From the NCBI RefSeq assembly GCF_029210365.1, contig NZ_JARGES010000018.1, positions 124,001 to 188,000 of the forward strand: a stretch of DNA of 64,000 bases, written 5' to 3'. The stretch is from Mesorhizobium sp. YIM 152430 (GTDB lineage Bacteria > Pseudomonadota > Alphaproteobacteria > Rhizobiales > Rhizobiaceae). The position numbers were made by a program, and so were the translations under genes. The stretch's first letter is position 1. Each line of letters begins with the position of its first letter. Shown here piece by piece: positions 30,116-38,724 of the stretch. The notes under the pieces are model-generated. The model had not been told where the DNA came from. It was given only the letters and a program-made list of their open reading frames with translations, and made no database searches.

Positions 30116-31639
30116 TCAGCCGACGGCGCGCAGGAGCGGCTTTTCGTCGGCGGTCTCAACGGGCAGCGGCGCGGGGTGGCCGTAGAAATAGCCCTGCACG
30201 ATATGGCACCCGGCCGCGCGCAGCAGCGTAGCCTGATGCTCCGTCTCGACGCCTTCGGCGATGGTGTGGACGCCAAGCGCCCGCGACAGGCCGACAATGG
30301 TCGAGACGACCGCGCCGGTGCTCGCGTCGGTCTCCAGCCGCTGGATGAAGGACTGGTCGATTTTGAGCTTGTGGAACGAGAAATCGATCAGGTAGCTCAG
30401 ATTGGAGTAGCCCGTCCCGAAATCGTCGACGGCGACGGTCAGCCCCATGGCGGTCAGGTCCTTGAGGATCGCAGCTGCCCGCTCGCGGTCCTGCATCATC
30501 GCGGTTTCGGTGATTTCGAGTTCGAGCCGGGAGGGCTCAATGCCCGTTTCGGCGAGGACCGCGGCAACCTGGGCGATGAAGTCGCGCGTCATGAACTGGA
30601 CGGCCGAAATGTTGACTGCCACGAAGCAGTCCTGTGGAAGGCGGTGCGCATCGAGGCAGGCCTGACGAAGCGCCCAGGCGCCGATCGTGGTGATCATGCC
30701 CGTCTCTTCGGCGATCGGGATGAACTCGGCCGGCGGGATCATGCCGCGCGACGGATGGTTCCAGCGCATCAAAGCCTCGTAGCCGACAATGCGTCCGGTC
30801 GAAAGGTCGTGCTGCGGTTGGTAGTGCAGGGAAAATTCGCCGCGTTCGAACGCTCCGTTGAGCTCGGCTTCAATCCACTGGCGGTAGTCCGCGACCTCTC
30901 CCATTTCCGGGTGGAAAACCGCCCACCCGCCGACACCGGAGGCGCGCGCGTGCTGGAGGGCCAGATTGGACAGGCGCAGGAGGCGCGTTGGCTCGAAACC
31001 GTCCTTGGGCAAGGACACGATGCCGATCGACAGATTGATCGATTGCAGATGGGTGGACAGGCGGTAGGGCTTCGTCATCAGGTCGAACAGGCGCTCGACG
31101 AAGATGTCGACCCGTTCCGCCCCGCCCTGGTCCTGATAGAGCAGCGCAAACTCGCCGGCTCCGATCCGGCCGATTGCCGTGCCCAACGGCACCACCTGCC
31201 GCAGCCGGTCGGCAAAGACGCGAACCAGTTCGTCGCCATTGGAATAGCCGATCGCATCGTTGATCGACTTGAAGCGGTTGATGTCGATGTCGATCAGGAA
31301 GACGGGAGAACCGGTCGAACGGGTGCGGTCCGCCGCCTCGCGAATCCTCGCCATCATTGCCTGGCGGCCGGGCAGGGCGGTCAGCTTGTCGTGCTGGGTC
31401 TCATGATAGATATACTGGACGGATTCATCGACGCCGGCGAAGAAGGATGCGGCCGAACTCGCCGCTGCAAAGGCGCAAAGCGCCGCCATGCTGAGGCCGA
31501 CGATCTCGGCGGGAACGCCCGCGACGCCGCCCATGCCGTAGCGGGTGGCCACCAGACCGATGACGAAGCTTCCGAGCGTACAGGCCGCGATCGTCAGCAG
31601 CCGGAAGCCCTTCGTCCGGATCGGATTTCGAGACGTCAT
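30116..31639 (-). CDS. Cyclic-di-GMP phosphodiesterase (degenerate GGDEF plus EAL)
   Basis: 507 residues. Two N-terminal membrane helices (about 12-34 and 43-67) precede a GGDEF domain (about 80-240) whose signature is degraded to GAGEF (GRIGAGEFALLYQ), so cyclase activity is unlikely. An intact EAL domain (about 250-495) has YEALMRW, the metal-binding DDFGTGYSNLSYL and the downstream EGVETE. It is predicted to hydrolyse c-di-GMP, with the GGDEF part possibly a GTP-sensing regulator. It lies 71 bases downstream of fabI on the same strand. The degenerate GGDEF is seen directly; activity is inferred. Confidence 0.92.
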   Translation of the reverse strand: MTSRNPIRTKGFRLLTIAACTLGSFVIGLVATRYGMGGVAGVPAEIVGLSMAALCAFAAASSAASFFAGVDESVQYIYHETQHDKLTALPGRQAMMARIREAADRTRSTGSPVFLIDIDINRFKSINDAIGYSNGDELVRVFADRLRQVVPLGTAIGRIGAGEFALLYQDQGGAERVDIFVERLFDLMTKPYRLSTHLQSINLSIGIVSLPKDGFEPTRLLRLSNLALQHARASGVGGWAVFHPEMGEVADYRQWIEAELNGAFERGEFSLHYQPQHDLSTGRIVGYEALMRWNHPSRGMIPPAEFIPIAEETGMITTIGAWALRQACLDAHRLPQDCFVAVNISAVQFMTRDFIAQVAAVLAETGIEPSRLELEITETAMMQDRERAAAILKDLTAMGLTVAVDDFGTGYSNLSYLIDFSFHKLKIDQSFIQRLETDASTGAVVSTIVGLSRALGVHTIAEGVETEHQATLLRAAGCHIVQGYFYGHPAPLPVETADEKPLLRAVG

Positions 31640-31710
31640 GCGCCAATACCCTGTTTCACAGATGTATTACCGCGGACTCCTTAAGATATATTTTGCAACC
31701 CTGAACGGAT

Positions 31711-32532
31711 TTACGCGCCTTCACCAACAATCCTGTCGGTCGACTTCAGCTCTTCGAGCTGCGGCATCGAGGTGATGTGGTATCCCGAATCGACATAATG
31801 GATTTCGCCGGTCACGCCCGACGACAGGTTCGACAGGAGATAGAGCGCCGAGCCGCCGACCTCGTCGATCGTGACCGTGCGGCGGAGCGGGGAGTTGCGA
31901 CTCTGGAAGGAGAACATCAGCCGCGCGTCCGAAATACCCGCGCCGGCCAGCGTGCGCACCGGCCCGGCCGAGATCGCGTTGACGCGGATGTCGCGCGGGC
32001 CGTAATCGTCCGCCAGATAGCGCACCGAGGCTTCCAGCGCGGCCTTGGCGACGCCCATGACGTTGTAGTTGGGCATGACGCGCACCGAGCCGGCATAGGT
32101 GAGCGTCAGCATCGACCCGCCTGGGTTCATCATCTCGGCCGCCTTGCGGGCGATTTCCGTGAAGGAGTAGCACGAGATGACCATCGTGCGGGTGAAGTTG
32201 TCCTTCGTCGTGTTGGCGTAAAGGCCTTTGAGCTCGTTCTTGTCGGAAAAACCGATGGCGTGGACGACGAAGTCGAGTGAACCCCATTCGTCGCGCAGCG
32301 CGTCGAAAACGCTGTCGATCGAAGCGGAATCCTCGACGTCGCAGGGCAGGACGAGTTTCGCGCCGACCTTTTCGGCAAGGGGCTTGACACGCCGTCCGAA
32401 CGCTTCGCCCTGATAGGTGAAGGCGAGTTCGGCGCCGTGCTCGGCGAGCTGCCTGGCGATGCCCCAGGCGATCGAATGATCGTTCGCGACGCCCATGACG
32501 AGGCCGCGCTTGCCTTTCATCAAACCGTCCAT
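31711..32532 (-). CDS. fabI: Enoyl-[acyl-carrier-protein] reductase [NADH] FabI
   Basis: 273 residues for the last reduction of fatty-acid elongation; target class of triclosan. The start at 32532 gives MDGLMKGKRGLVMGVANDHS, and the start codon lies four bases after the fabB stop. Active-site Y-x6-K is seen as YNVMGVAK, with the upstream Tyr in TYAGSVR. It follows fabB directly, making a fabA-fabB-fabI operon that supplies unsaturated and saturated chains. Confidence 0.97.
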   Translation of the reverse strand: MDGLMKGKRGLVMGVANDHSIAWGIARQLAEHGAELAFTYQGEAFGRRVKPLAEKVGAKLVLPCDVEDSASIDSVFDALRDEWGSLDFVVHAIGFSDKNELKGLYANTTKDNFTRTMVISCYSFTEIARKAAEMMNPGGSMLTLTYAGSVRVMPNYNVMGVAKAALEASVRYLADDYGPRDIRVNAISAGPVRTLAGAGISDARLMFSFQSRNSPLRRTVTIDEVGGSALYLLSNLSSGVTGEIHYVDSGYHITSMPQLEELKSTDRIVGEGA

Positions 32533-32536
32533 CGGA

Positions 32537-33757
32537 TCAGCCCTGGTAGCGCTGGAAGACCAGCGTCGCATTGGTGCCGCCGAAGCCGAACGAATTCGAG
32601 AGTGCGATGTCGAACTTGGCGTCGTCGATGCGCTTGCGCACGACCGGCATGTTCTCGAACTCGGGATCGAGATTTTCGATATGCGCGCTCTCGCCGATGA
32701 AGCCGGCCTGCATCATCAGGAGCGAGTAGATCGATTCCTGAACGCCGGCCGCGCCGAGCGAGTGGCCCGTGAGCGACTTGGTGGACTGGATGTGGGGGAT
32801 CTTGTCGCCGAAGACTTCGCGAATCGCCCCCATTTCCTTCGAGTCGCCGACCGGCGTCGAGGTGCCGTGCGTGTTGATGTAGTCGACATCGCCTTTCACG
32901 TTGGCGAGCGCCTGGCGCATACAGCGCACCGCGCCTTCGCCGGAGGGAGCGACCATGTCGTGGCCGTCCGACGTCGCGCCATAGCCGACGATCTCGGCAT
33001 GGATCTTCGCGCCGCGCGCCTTGGCAGTTTCGAGGTCTTCCAGCACGAGTACGCCTGCGCCGCCGGCGATGACGAAGCCGTCGCGGCCCTCGTCATAGGC
33101 GCGCGAGGCGACCTGCGGGCGATCGTTGTATTTCGACGACATGGCGCCCATCGCGTCGAAGAGATTCGACATGGTCCAGTCGAGGTCTTCGTGGCCGCCC
33201 GCGAAAATGCGGTCCTGCTTGCCGAACTGGATCAGCTCATAGGCATTGCCGATGCAGTGCGCGGAAGTCGAGCAGGCCGACGAGATCGAATAGTTGACGC
33301 CGTGGATCTTGAACCAGGTGGCAAGCGTGGCGGAGGCGGTCGACGACATCGCTTTCGGCACGGCGAACGGCCCGATGCGCTTGGGGCTGCCTTTTTCGCG
33401 CGTGATGTCGGCAGCCTCGACGATCTGACGGGTGGACGGGCCGCCGGAGCCCATGATGATGCCGGTGCGCTCGTTCGTGATCTCGGCTTCGCCGAGACCC
33501 GCATCCGCGATCGCCTGTTCCATCGCGACATGGTTCCACGCCCCGCCCTTGGACAGGAAGCGCATGGCGCGGCGGTCGACCACTTCGGCCGGGTCGAGGT
33601 CCGGCTTGCCCCAGACCTGGCACTTGAAGCCGTGCTCGGCAAACTCGTCGGAGAAGGAGATGCCCGAGCGCGCGTCGCGCAGCGAGGCCGTCACCTCGTC
33701 GGCATTGCTTCCGATCGAGGACACGATCCCCAAACCCGTGATGACGACGCGTCTCAT
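32537..33757 (-). CDS. fabB: 3-oxoacyl-[acyl-carrier-protein] synthase I (FabB)
   Basis: 406 residues, the same length as E. coli FabB, starting [16 protein letters not shown]. The catalytic triad is visible: Cys in [16 protein letters not shown], His in [11 protein letters not shown] and His in [12 protein letters not shown]. FabB elongates the cis-3 intermediate made by FabA, so the pair is required for unsaturated fatty acids. It sits 55 bases after fabA. An alternative start 12 bases upstream is possible but less conserved. Confidence 0.97.
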   Translation of the reverse strand: MRRVVITGLGIVSSIGSNADEVTASLRDARSGISFSDEFAEHGFKCQVWGKPDLDPAEVVDRRAMRFLSKGGAWNHVAMEQAIADAGLGEAEITNERTGIIMGSGGPSTRQIVEAADITREKGSPKRIGPFAVPKAMSSTASATLATWFKIHGVNYSISSACSTSAHCIGNAYELIQFGKQDRIFAGGHEDLDWTMSNLFDAMGAMSSKYNDRPQVASRAYDEGRDGFVIAGGAGVLVLEDLETAKARGAKIHAEIVGYGATSDGHDMVAPSGEGAVRCMRQALANVKGDVDYINTHGTSTPVGDSKEMGAIREVFGDKIPHIQSTKSLTGHSLGAAGVQESIYSLLMMQAGFIGESAHIENLDPEFENMPVVRKRIDDAKFDIALSNSFGFGGTNATLVFQRYQG

Positions 33758-33812
33758 ATGGCGCTCCATTTGATGGCGGGCATCATGATGCCCGGAATTC
33801 GGACGGTATGCC

Positions 33813-34328
33813 TCAGGCGGCTTCCTGCTTCGACAGGCCGACCTTGAGGTCGATCGCCTTGTATATCGGTTCGCCATCGGCCTTTAGCCAGCCATCGGCG
33901 ATGCCGAGGACGAGGCGGCCGCGCATGACGCGCTTGAAGTCGACGCCGTATTCGACCTTCTTTACCGAAGGCGTCACCATGCCCTTGAACTTCACCTCGC
34001 CGGTGGAAAGCGCCATGCCCTTGCCCTCCTCGCCGAGCCAGCCGAGGAAGAAGCCGGTCAACTGCCACATGGCGTCGAGGCCGAGGCAGCCGGGCATGAT
34101 CGGGTTGCCGGGGAAATGGCACGGGAAGAACCAGAGGTCCGGCTTGACGTCGAGTTCGGCGCGCACGAAGCCCTTGCCGAATTCGCCGCCCGTCTCGCTA
34201 ATTTCAGTGATGCGATCGAACATCAGCATCGGCGGCGCGGGGAGCTGGGCATTTCCGGGACCGAACAGCCTGCCCTCGGCGCAGGCAAGAAGATCCTCGT
34301 AACCATAGCTCGATTTCTGGTCAGCCAT
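33813..34328 (-). CDS. fabA: 3-hydroxydecanoyl-[ACP] dehydratase/isomerase FabA
   Basis: 171 residues (E. coli 172). The start at 34328 gives [20 protein letters not shown]. The active-site His lies in [14 protein letters not shown] and the catalytic Asp in [10 protein letters not shown]. It introduces the cis double bond at C10. It is first in the fabA-fabB-fabI operon and divergent from the Irr-like regulator across a 190-base shared promoter region, a gene pairing common in Rhizobiales. Confidence 0.97.
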   Translation of the reverse strand: MADQKSSYGYEDLLACAEGRLFGPGNAQLPAPPMLMFDRITEISETGGEFGKGFVRAELDVKPDLWFFPCHFPGNPIMPGCLGLDAMWQLTGFFLGWLGEEGKGMALSTGEVKFKGMVTPSVKKVEYGVDFKRVMRGRLVLGIADGWLKADGEPIYKAIDLKVGLSKQEAA

Positions 34329-34472
34329 ATCGCTCCGTCCCGTTGGCGCGGTCGCCCTGCGACCTTTGGAGAAAGTCCCTAGCATAGTCGGTTTGCCCGA
34401 GGAAACCGCGCTTCGCGCTTAACGTGCCTGTCTTTGGCGGTCAATGTGCCGCTATTGATCGCGATGGGCTTA

Positions 34473-34488
34473 GCGAATATATCTTCGC
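34473..34488. promoter_or_regulatory. Inverted repeat in the fabA/irr divergent promoter region
   Basis: GCGAA (34473-34477) and TTCGC (34484-34488) flank the AT-rich core TATATC in the 190-base region between fabA and irr, 31 bases before the first possible irr start. It could hold a -10 element or an operator. It is not the ICE motif or RirA iron box I know. Evidence is symmetry and position only. Confidence 0.3.
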
Positions 34489-34518
34489 GGTAACGCTGCG
34501 TCGGAAATCGGCAGCGCC

Positions 34519-34977
34519 ATGGGTATAAGCGAGTTTATCGGCAAGAGAATGGCCTCAGGCACGGAGACCTTTGCGATCGATGTCGAGACGCGCGTCAGGC
34601 GTGCGGGACTTCGTCCGACGCGTCAGCGCGTCGCGCTTGCCGATCTTCTGTTCGCGCAAGGCGACCGGCATCTGTCGGCCGAGGAATTGCACGAGGAAGC
34701 CCAGGGCGCCGGCGTCGCCGTGTCTCTGGCGACCGTCTACAACACGCTGCACCAGTTCACCGAGGCAGGTCTGCTGCGCATTCTCGCCGTCGAGGGCGCG
34801 CGCACCTATTTCGACACCAACACGTCCGACCACCACCATTTCTTCGTCGAGGGCGAGAATCGGGTGATGGACATCGAGCATGGTCCGGTGACTGTCGGCA
34901 ACCTGCCTGAGCCGCCCGAAGGCATGGAGATCGCGAATGTCGACATCGTCATTCGCCTGCGTCCCAAGCGGACCTGA
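34519..34977 (+). CDS. irr: Fur-family transcriptional regulator Irr
   Basis: 152 residues. A winged-helix DNA-binding domain (GLRPTRQRVALADLLF ... VSLATVYNTLHQF) precedes a dimerisation domain containing the triple-His motif TSDHHHFFVEGEN, the hallmark of rhizobial Irr, where it takes part in haem binding. Irr represses or activates iron and haem genes according to haem status. The location divergent from fabA matches Irr in related genomes. An alternative start at 34549 (MASGTETF) has a better upstream purine run; the choice is uncertain. Confidence 0.88.
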   Translation: MGISEFIGKRMASGTETFAIDVETRVRRAGLRPTRQRVALADLLFAQGDRHLSAEELHEEAQGAGVAVSLATVYNTLHQFTEAGLLRILAVEGARTYFDTNTSDHHHFFVEGENRVMDIEHGPVTVGNLPEPPEGMEIANVDIVIRLRPKRT

Positions 34978-34992
34978 TCCCGTTTCGGATCT

Positions 34993-35568
34993 TCAGTTGC
35001 TATAGGTTTCGCCCGGATAGGCGCCCCAGACCTGCGCCTGTTCGACCCAGCCGCGATGGCCGGAGAATTCCATCTCGCACCACTCGCCATTGCAAGCCCG
35101 TATGGACCCGATGACGCCGGGCTCGAGATAGGCCCGGATCGCCGCGGCGCGGTTGGCCTCGCCATAAAGATTGATCTGCACGTCGTCCTTGCCCTTGTGC
35201 CAGGGCGCGACGACCGCGGTGCGGTTGCCCGAAAGCAGCGACTGGTTGATCCAGCCTTCGGCGCCATCTGCATCGCGCACCCGGCGCCAATTGTCGTATT
35301 CCTGGATAATCTCCATCGGCAGGCCGGATTTCAGGTACATCCATTCGACCGCGTAATTGGTGCCGGGCCCGACCCTCAGATTGACCCGGTTGGCGCGCAG
35401 GCTGACGAAGCGCGGCAAAGGCAGGCCGCTCGGACCGACTTCCTGAGCGCTGGCCGTCGATTGCGGGACGAATCCCGAAAACCCCAAACTGCCCACCGCC
35501 AGAAACGCGGCGAGGCCCGCCAGGGCAAGGCGGCGCAGGCGCGGGGAAGAGGGGGTGGGGTCCTGCAT
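34993..35568 (-). CDS. Exported bacterial SH3-domain protein
   Basis: 191 residues with a signal peptide (hydrophobic 14-30, probable cleavage near ASAQ at about 42). Two SH3-like modules follow: one at about 55-115 (RANRVNLRVGPGTNYAVEW, then NWRRVRDADGAEGWINQSLL) and a weaker one at about 125-185. Such SH3b proteins bind peptidoglycan or assist cell-wall enzymes; the specific role is unknown. It converges with irr (15 bases apart) and diverges from the dehydrogenase gene. Confidence 0.85.
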   Translation of the reverse strand: MQDPTPSSPRLRRLALAGLAAFLAVGSLGFSGFVPQSTASAQEVGPSGLPLPRFVSLRANRVNLRVGPGTNYAVEWMYLKSGLPMEIIQEYDNWRRVRDADGAEGWINQSLLSGNRTAVVAPWHKGKDDVQINLYGEANRAAAIRAYLEPGVIGSIRACNGEWCEMEFSGHRGWVEQAQVWGAYPGETYSN

Positions 35569-35720
35569 GGTCGAAACGAGCCTTTCTGACGTATCTTCGT
35601 CAATGGCGCTGCCGGAGCCGGCGGCCGAACGCAGCCATGCGAAAGATGCGGGTGATTCCGGTTTGAACTATCGGCGTTCTTGGTTAAAGAGGTCTCAACG
35701 CGTCAGGATTCGAGGAACCC

Positions 35721-36722
35721 ATGGCAGGCCGCAAGAAGCCCCTGGTCGTCATTACCCGCAAGCTCCCGGACCAGGTCGAAACGCGGATGCGCGAACTGTT
35801 CGACGCGCGCTTGAACGTCGACGACCGGCCGATGGCGCAACCCGAACTCGTGGCCGCTATGCGCGATGCCGACGTGCTGGTGCCGACGGTGACGGACCGG
35901 ATCGACGCGGCGCTGATCGAGCAGGCCGGCCCCAATTTGAAGCTGATCGCGAATTACGGCAACGGCGTCGATAATATCGACGTTTCGGCGGCCGCGAGGA
36001 AGGGCATCACCGTCACCAATACGCCGAATGTCCTCAACGAGGACACGGCCGACATGACGATGGCCCTGATGCTCGCCGTGCCGCGCCGGCTGGTCGAGGG
36101 CGCGGACGTGCTGAGCGAAGACGGCAGATGGCCCGGCTGGTCGCCGACCTGGATGCTGGGGCGGCGCATCTGGGGCAAAAGGCTCGGCATCGTCGGAATG
36201 GGGCGTATCGGCTCGGCCGTCGCGCGCCGCGCCAAGGCGTTCGGCCTGTCGATCCACTACCACAACCGCAAGCGCGTCGCGCCGAAGATCGAGGACGAAC
36301 TTGAGGCGACCTATTGGGAAAGCCTCGATCAGATGCTGGCCCGCATGGACATCATCTCGGTCAACTGCCCGTCGACGCCGGCGACGTTTCATCTCCTCTC
36401 GGCCCGCCGGCTGGCGCTGCTCCAGCCTTCGGCCTATGTGGTCAACACGGCGCGCGGCGACATCATCGACGAGGACGCGCTGATCAAGATGCTGCAGGAG
36501 GGCAAGCTCGCCGGCGCCGGCCTCGACGTCTTCGAGCACGAGCCGGCGGTCAGCCCGAAGCTGTTGAAACTCGCCGCCAAGGGCCGCGTCGTAATCCTGC
36601 CGCATATGGGCTCGGCAACGATCGAAGGCCGCATCGACATGGGCGAGAAAGTGATCATCAACATCCGCACCTATTTCGACGGCCACCGCCCGCCGGACCG
36701 GGTGTTGCCGCTTAAGGTCTGA
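35721..36722 (+). CDS. D-2-hydroxyacid dehydrogenase (glyoxylate/hydroxypyruvate reductase type)
   Basis: 333 residues. The NAD(P)-binding motif is GIVGMGRIGSAVARRA. The catalytic trio appears as Arg in NTARGD, Glu in VFEHEPAV and His in LPHMGSATIEG. The NYGNGVDNIDV segment and overall length fit the GyaR subgroup, reducing glyoxylate or hydroxypyruvate. Given malate synthase in the same window, glyoxylate handling is plausible, but the substrate is not proven. A Hyphomicrobiales-type repeat lies just after the stop. Confidence 0.9.
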   Translation: MAGRKKPLVVITRKLPDQVETRMRELFDARLNVDDRPMAQPELVAAMRDADVLVPTVTDRIDAALIEQAGPNLKLIANYGNGVDNIDVSAAARKGITVTNTPNVLNEDTADMTMALMLAVPRRLVEGADVLSEDGRWPGWSPTWMLGRRIWGKRLGIVGMGRIGSAVARRAKAFGLSIHYHNRKRVAPKIEDELEATYWESLDQMLARMDIISVNCPSTPATFHLLSARRLALLQPSAYVVNTARGDIIDEDALIKMLQEGKLAGAGLDVFEHEPAVSPKLLKLAAKGRVVILPHMGSATIEGRIDMGEKVIINIRTYFDGHRPPDRVLPLKV

Positions 36723-36727
36723 CGCGG

Positions 36728-36772
36728 CGGACCCAAAAGTGGGAACCGGTTTTCGGAGAATCCGATGCGCGG
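36728..36772. repeat. Rhizobiales-type intergenic palindromic repeat fragment
   Basis: Between the converging dehydrogenase and moeB genes lies a run with three nested small inverted repeats: cccaaaagtggg, ccggttttcgg and cggagaatccg. From memory this resembles a short repeat seen many times in Mesorhizobium, Sinorhizobium and related genomes (core AAAGTGGGAACCGGTTTT). It may also act as a bidirectional transcription stop. Family membership needs a search. Confidence 0.5.
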
Positions 36773-37537
36773 CTAAACTCTAGCCGATTTGTACTTCACC
36801 ACGTCGAAGCGCGCGCCGAGCGCGTCGTAGAGGAGGAGCCGCCCGACCAGCGGCTCGCCTGCGCCGGTGATGAGCTTGATGACTTCCATTGCCTGCAGCG
36901 TGCCGATGACGCCCGTCAGCGCGCCGACGACGCCGGCCTGCGCGCAGGACGGAACGAGGCCGGCCGGCGGCGGCTCGGGGAAAAGATCGCGATAGGAGGG
37001 ATTCTGCCGCCCGTCCGGCCCGGCCTCGAAGGGCTTCAACACCGTGACCGATCCGTCGAAACGGCCGACCGCCCCCGTGACGAGCGGAATGCCGGCCGCA
37101 GCGCAGGCATCGGCAAGCGCATAGCGCGTGTCGAAATTGTCCGAGCCATCCACCGCGACGTCGCAACCGGCGAGGAGGCCGGCGGCGTTCTCGGCCGTGA
37201 TGCGCAGGGCGTGAATCTCGACAGTCACATTGGGATTGAGCCGGCCGATCGCATCGGCGGCGCTCTCGCCCTTGGCGGTGCCGACAGCGTCGGTCGCGTG
37301 AATCACCTGTCGCTGGAGGTTGGAGAGGGAAACGTGGTCGTCATCGACGATGCCCAGCGTTCCGATGCCGGCCGCCGCGAGATATTGCAGGACCGGCGCG
37401 CCGAGACCGCCCGCGCCGATGACCAGAACCCGCGCGCGCTTCAGCTTCTGCTGCCCCGGTCCGCCGATCTCGGCCAGCACGATGTGGCGGGCATAGCGTT
37501 CGAGTTCGTCGTCGGAAAGGGGAGGGGGCTTGTTCAT
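36773..37537 (-). CDS. moeB: MoeB/ThiF-type adenylyltransferase
   Basis: 254 residues, E1-like enzyme adenylating the C terminus of MoaD or ThiS. The nucleotide-binding loop is VIGAGGLGAPVLQYLAAAG, with the Arg finger in SLSNLQRQVIH, and the candidate catalytic Cys lies in PSCAQAGVVG. The CxxC zinc pairs of E. coli MoeB are absent (NPSYRDLFPEPPP in their place), as in many alphaproteobacterial homologues. The gene follows recF. ThiF-like or a generic HesA/MoeB function is the alternative. Confidence 0.87.
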   Translation of the reverse strand: MNKPPPLSDDELERYARHIVLAEIGGPGQQKLKRARVLVIGAGGLGAPVLQYLAAAGIGTLGIVDDDHVSLSNLQRQVIHATDAVGTAKGESAADAIGRLNPNVTVEIHALRITAENAAGLLAGCDVAVDGSDNFDTRYALADACAAAGIPLVTGAVGRFDGSVTVLKPFEAGPDGRQNPSYRDLFPEPPPAGLVPSCAQAGVVGALTGVIGTLQAMEVIKLITGAGEPLVGRLLLYDALGARFDVVKYKSARV

Positions 37538-37568
37538 GTCGCGATGTTAGCCACGCGGCCACCATTTG

Positions 37569-38708
37569 TCATCGCGGTGAAACGGTGCCGGCCCGCACTT
37601 CGAGAAATTGTGCGCGACTGTGGAGGCTGGAAAACAGTTCGGCATCGGTGCCGGTCAGAAATGCCTGGCAGTCGAGATCGGTGAGAATCGAAAAGAGCGC
37701 GGCGCGCCGGCCGGGATCGAGATGGGCGGCGATTTCGTCGAGGAGCAGGATTGGCGTGGCGCCGGTCATCTCCGCCACCAGCCGCGCCTGCGACAGAATC
37801 ATGCCGGTCAAAAGCGCCTTCTGCTCGCCGGTCGAGCAGAGTGCAGCAGGCATCGCCTTCGGCCGGTGCGTCACGGTCAGATCCGACCGGTGCGGACCTT
37901 CGAGTGTGCGCCCGGCCGCGCGGTCGCGCGCGCGATTGTCGGCGAGCCGCGCGATAAACGCCGTCTCGATATCGACCGCCGGTGCGGTGCCGACCATGGA
38001 CTCCAGGACGCCGTCGAGCGCGATGTCGGATTTCGGGAACGGCCCGTCATCGGGCAGCTTCTCGACCATGCCGGCGAGGAGGCCGACGAGTTCCATGCGC
38101 GCCGAGGCGATGGCAACGCCCGTTTCGGCCATCTGCGTCTCGATCGCCTCGAACCAGCCATCGTCGCGGCTGCCCTCGGCAAGGAGCCGGTTGCGCCCGC
38201 GCATCGCCTTCTCATAGTCGAGCGCGCGGCGGCCATGCTGCGGGTCGATGGCGAGCACCAGCCGGTCGAGGAAGCGGCGGCGATCGCCGGCCGGGCCGTT
38301 GAAGAGAGCATCCATCGACGGCACGAGCCAGATGATCCGCAGCCATTCGAGCAGGTCGTCGGCGGATTTCGCCGGCACGCCATTGATGCGGACCCGGCGG
38401 GCAGGCTCGACCATGCCCGGCTGGTCGGAAAGCGTTCCGGTGCCGATCGACGCCTCGCCGAACGGCCCGTCGATCTTCGCATTGATCGCGAAGCCGGTGG
38501 AAGCGGCTGCTGCGGCAATTTCCTCATGCGCAGCGCGGCGCAGGCCACGGCCGGGCGTGAGGAAGGAAATGGCTTCGAGCAGATTTGTCTTGCCGGCGCC
38601 ATTGTTGCCGGTCAGCACCACGGGACCGCGCTCGAGCGACAGCGACAACTGGCCGTAATTCCGGAAGTTCGTAAGTGTCAACTTACGGATTGCGGTCTGT
38701 TCGGCCAA
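37569..38708 (-). CDS. recF: DNA replication and repair protein RecF
   Basis: 379-residue SMC-like ATPase that loads RecA at gaps with RecO and RecR. Walker A is GNNGAGKTNLLEAI, the ABC signature is STGEQKALL and Walker B is ILLLDEIAAHLD. The start is TTG at 38708, giving MAEQTAIRKLTLTNFRNYG; no ATG gives the conserved N terminus. It follows dnaN by 16 bases in a dnaA-dnaN-recF order. Confidence 0.96.
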   Translation of the reverse strand: MAEQTAIRKLTLTNFRNYGQLSLSLERGPVVLTGNNGAGKTNLLEAISFLTPGRGLRRAAHEEIAAAAASTGFAINAKIDGPFGEASIGTGTLSDQPGMVEPARRVRINGVPAKSADDLLEWLRIIWLVPSMDALFNGPAGDRRRFLDRLVLAIDPQHGRRALDYEKAMRGRNRLLAEGSRDDGWFEAIETQMAETGVAIASARMELVGLLAGMVEKLPDDGPFPKSDIALDGVLESMVGTAPAVDIETAFIARLADNRARDRAAGRTLEGPHRSDLTVTHRPKAMPAALCSTGEQKALLTGMILSQARLVAEMTGATPILLLDEIAAHLDPGRRAALFSILTDLDCQAFLTGTDAELFSSLHSRAQFLEVRAGTVSPR

Positions 38709-38724
38709 GTTCCAGATCCGGCGG

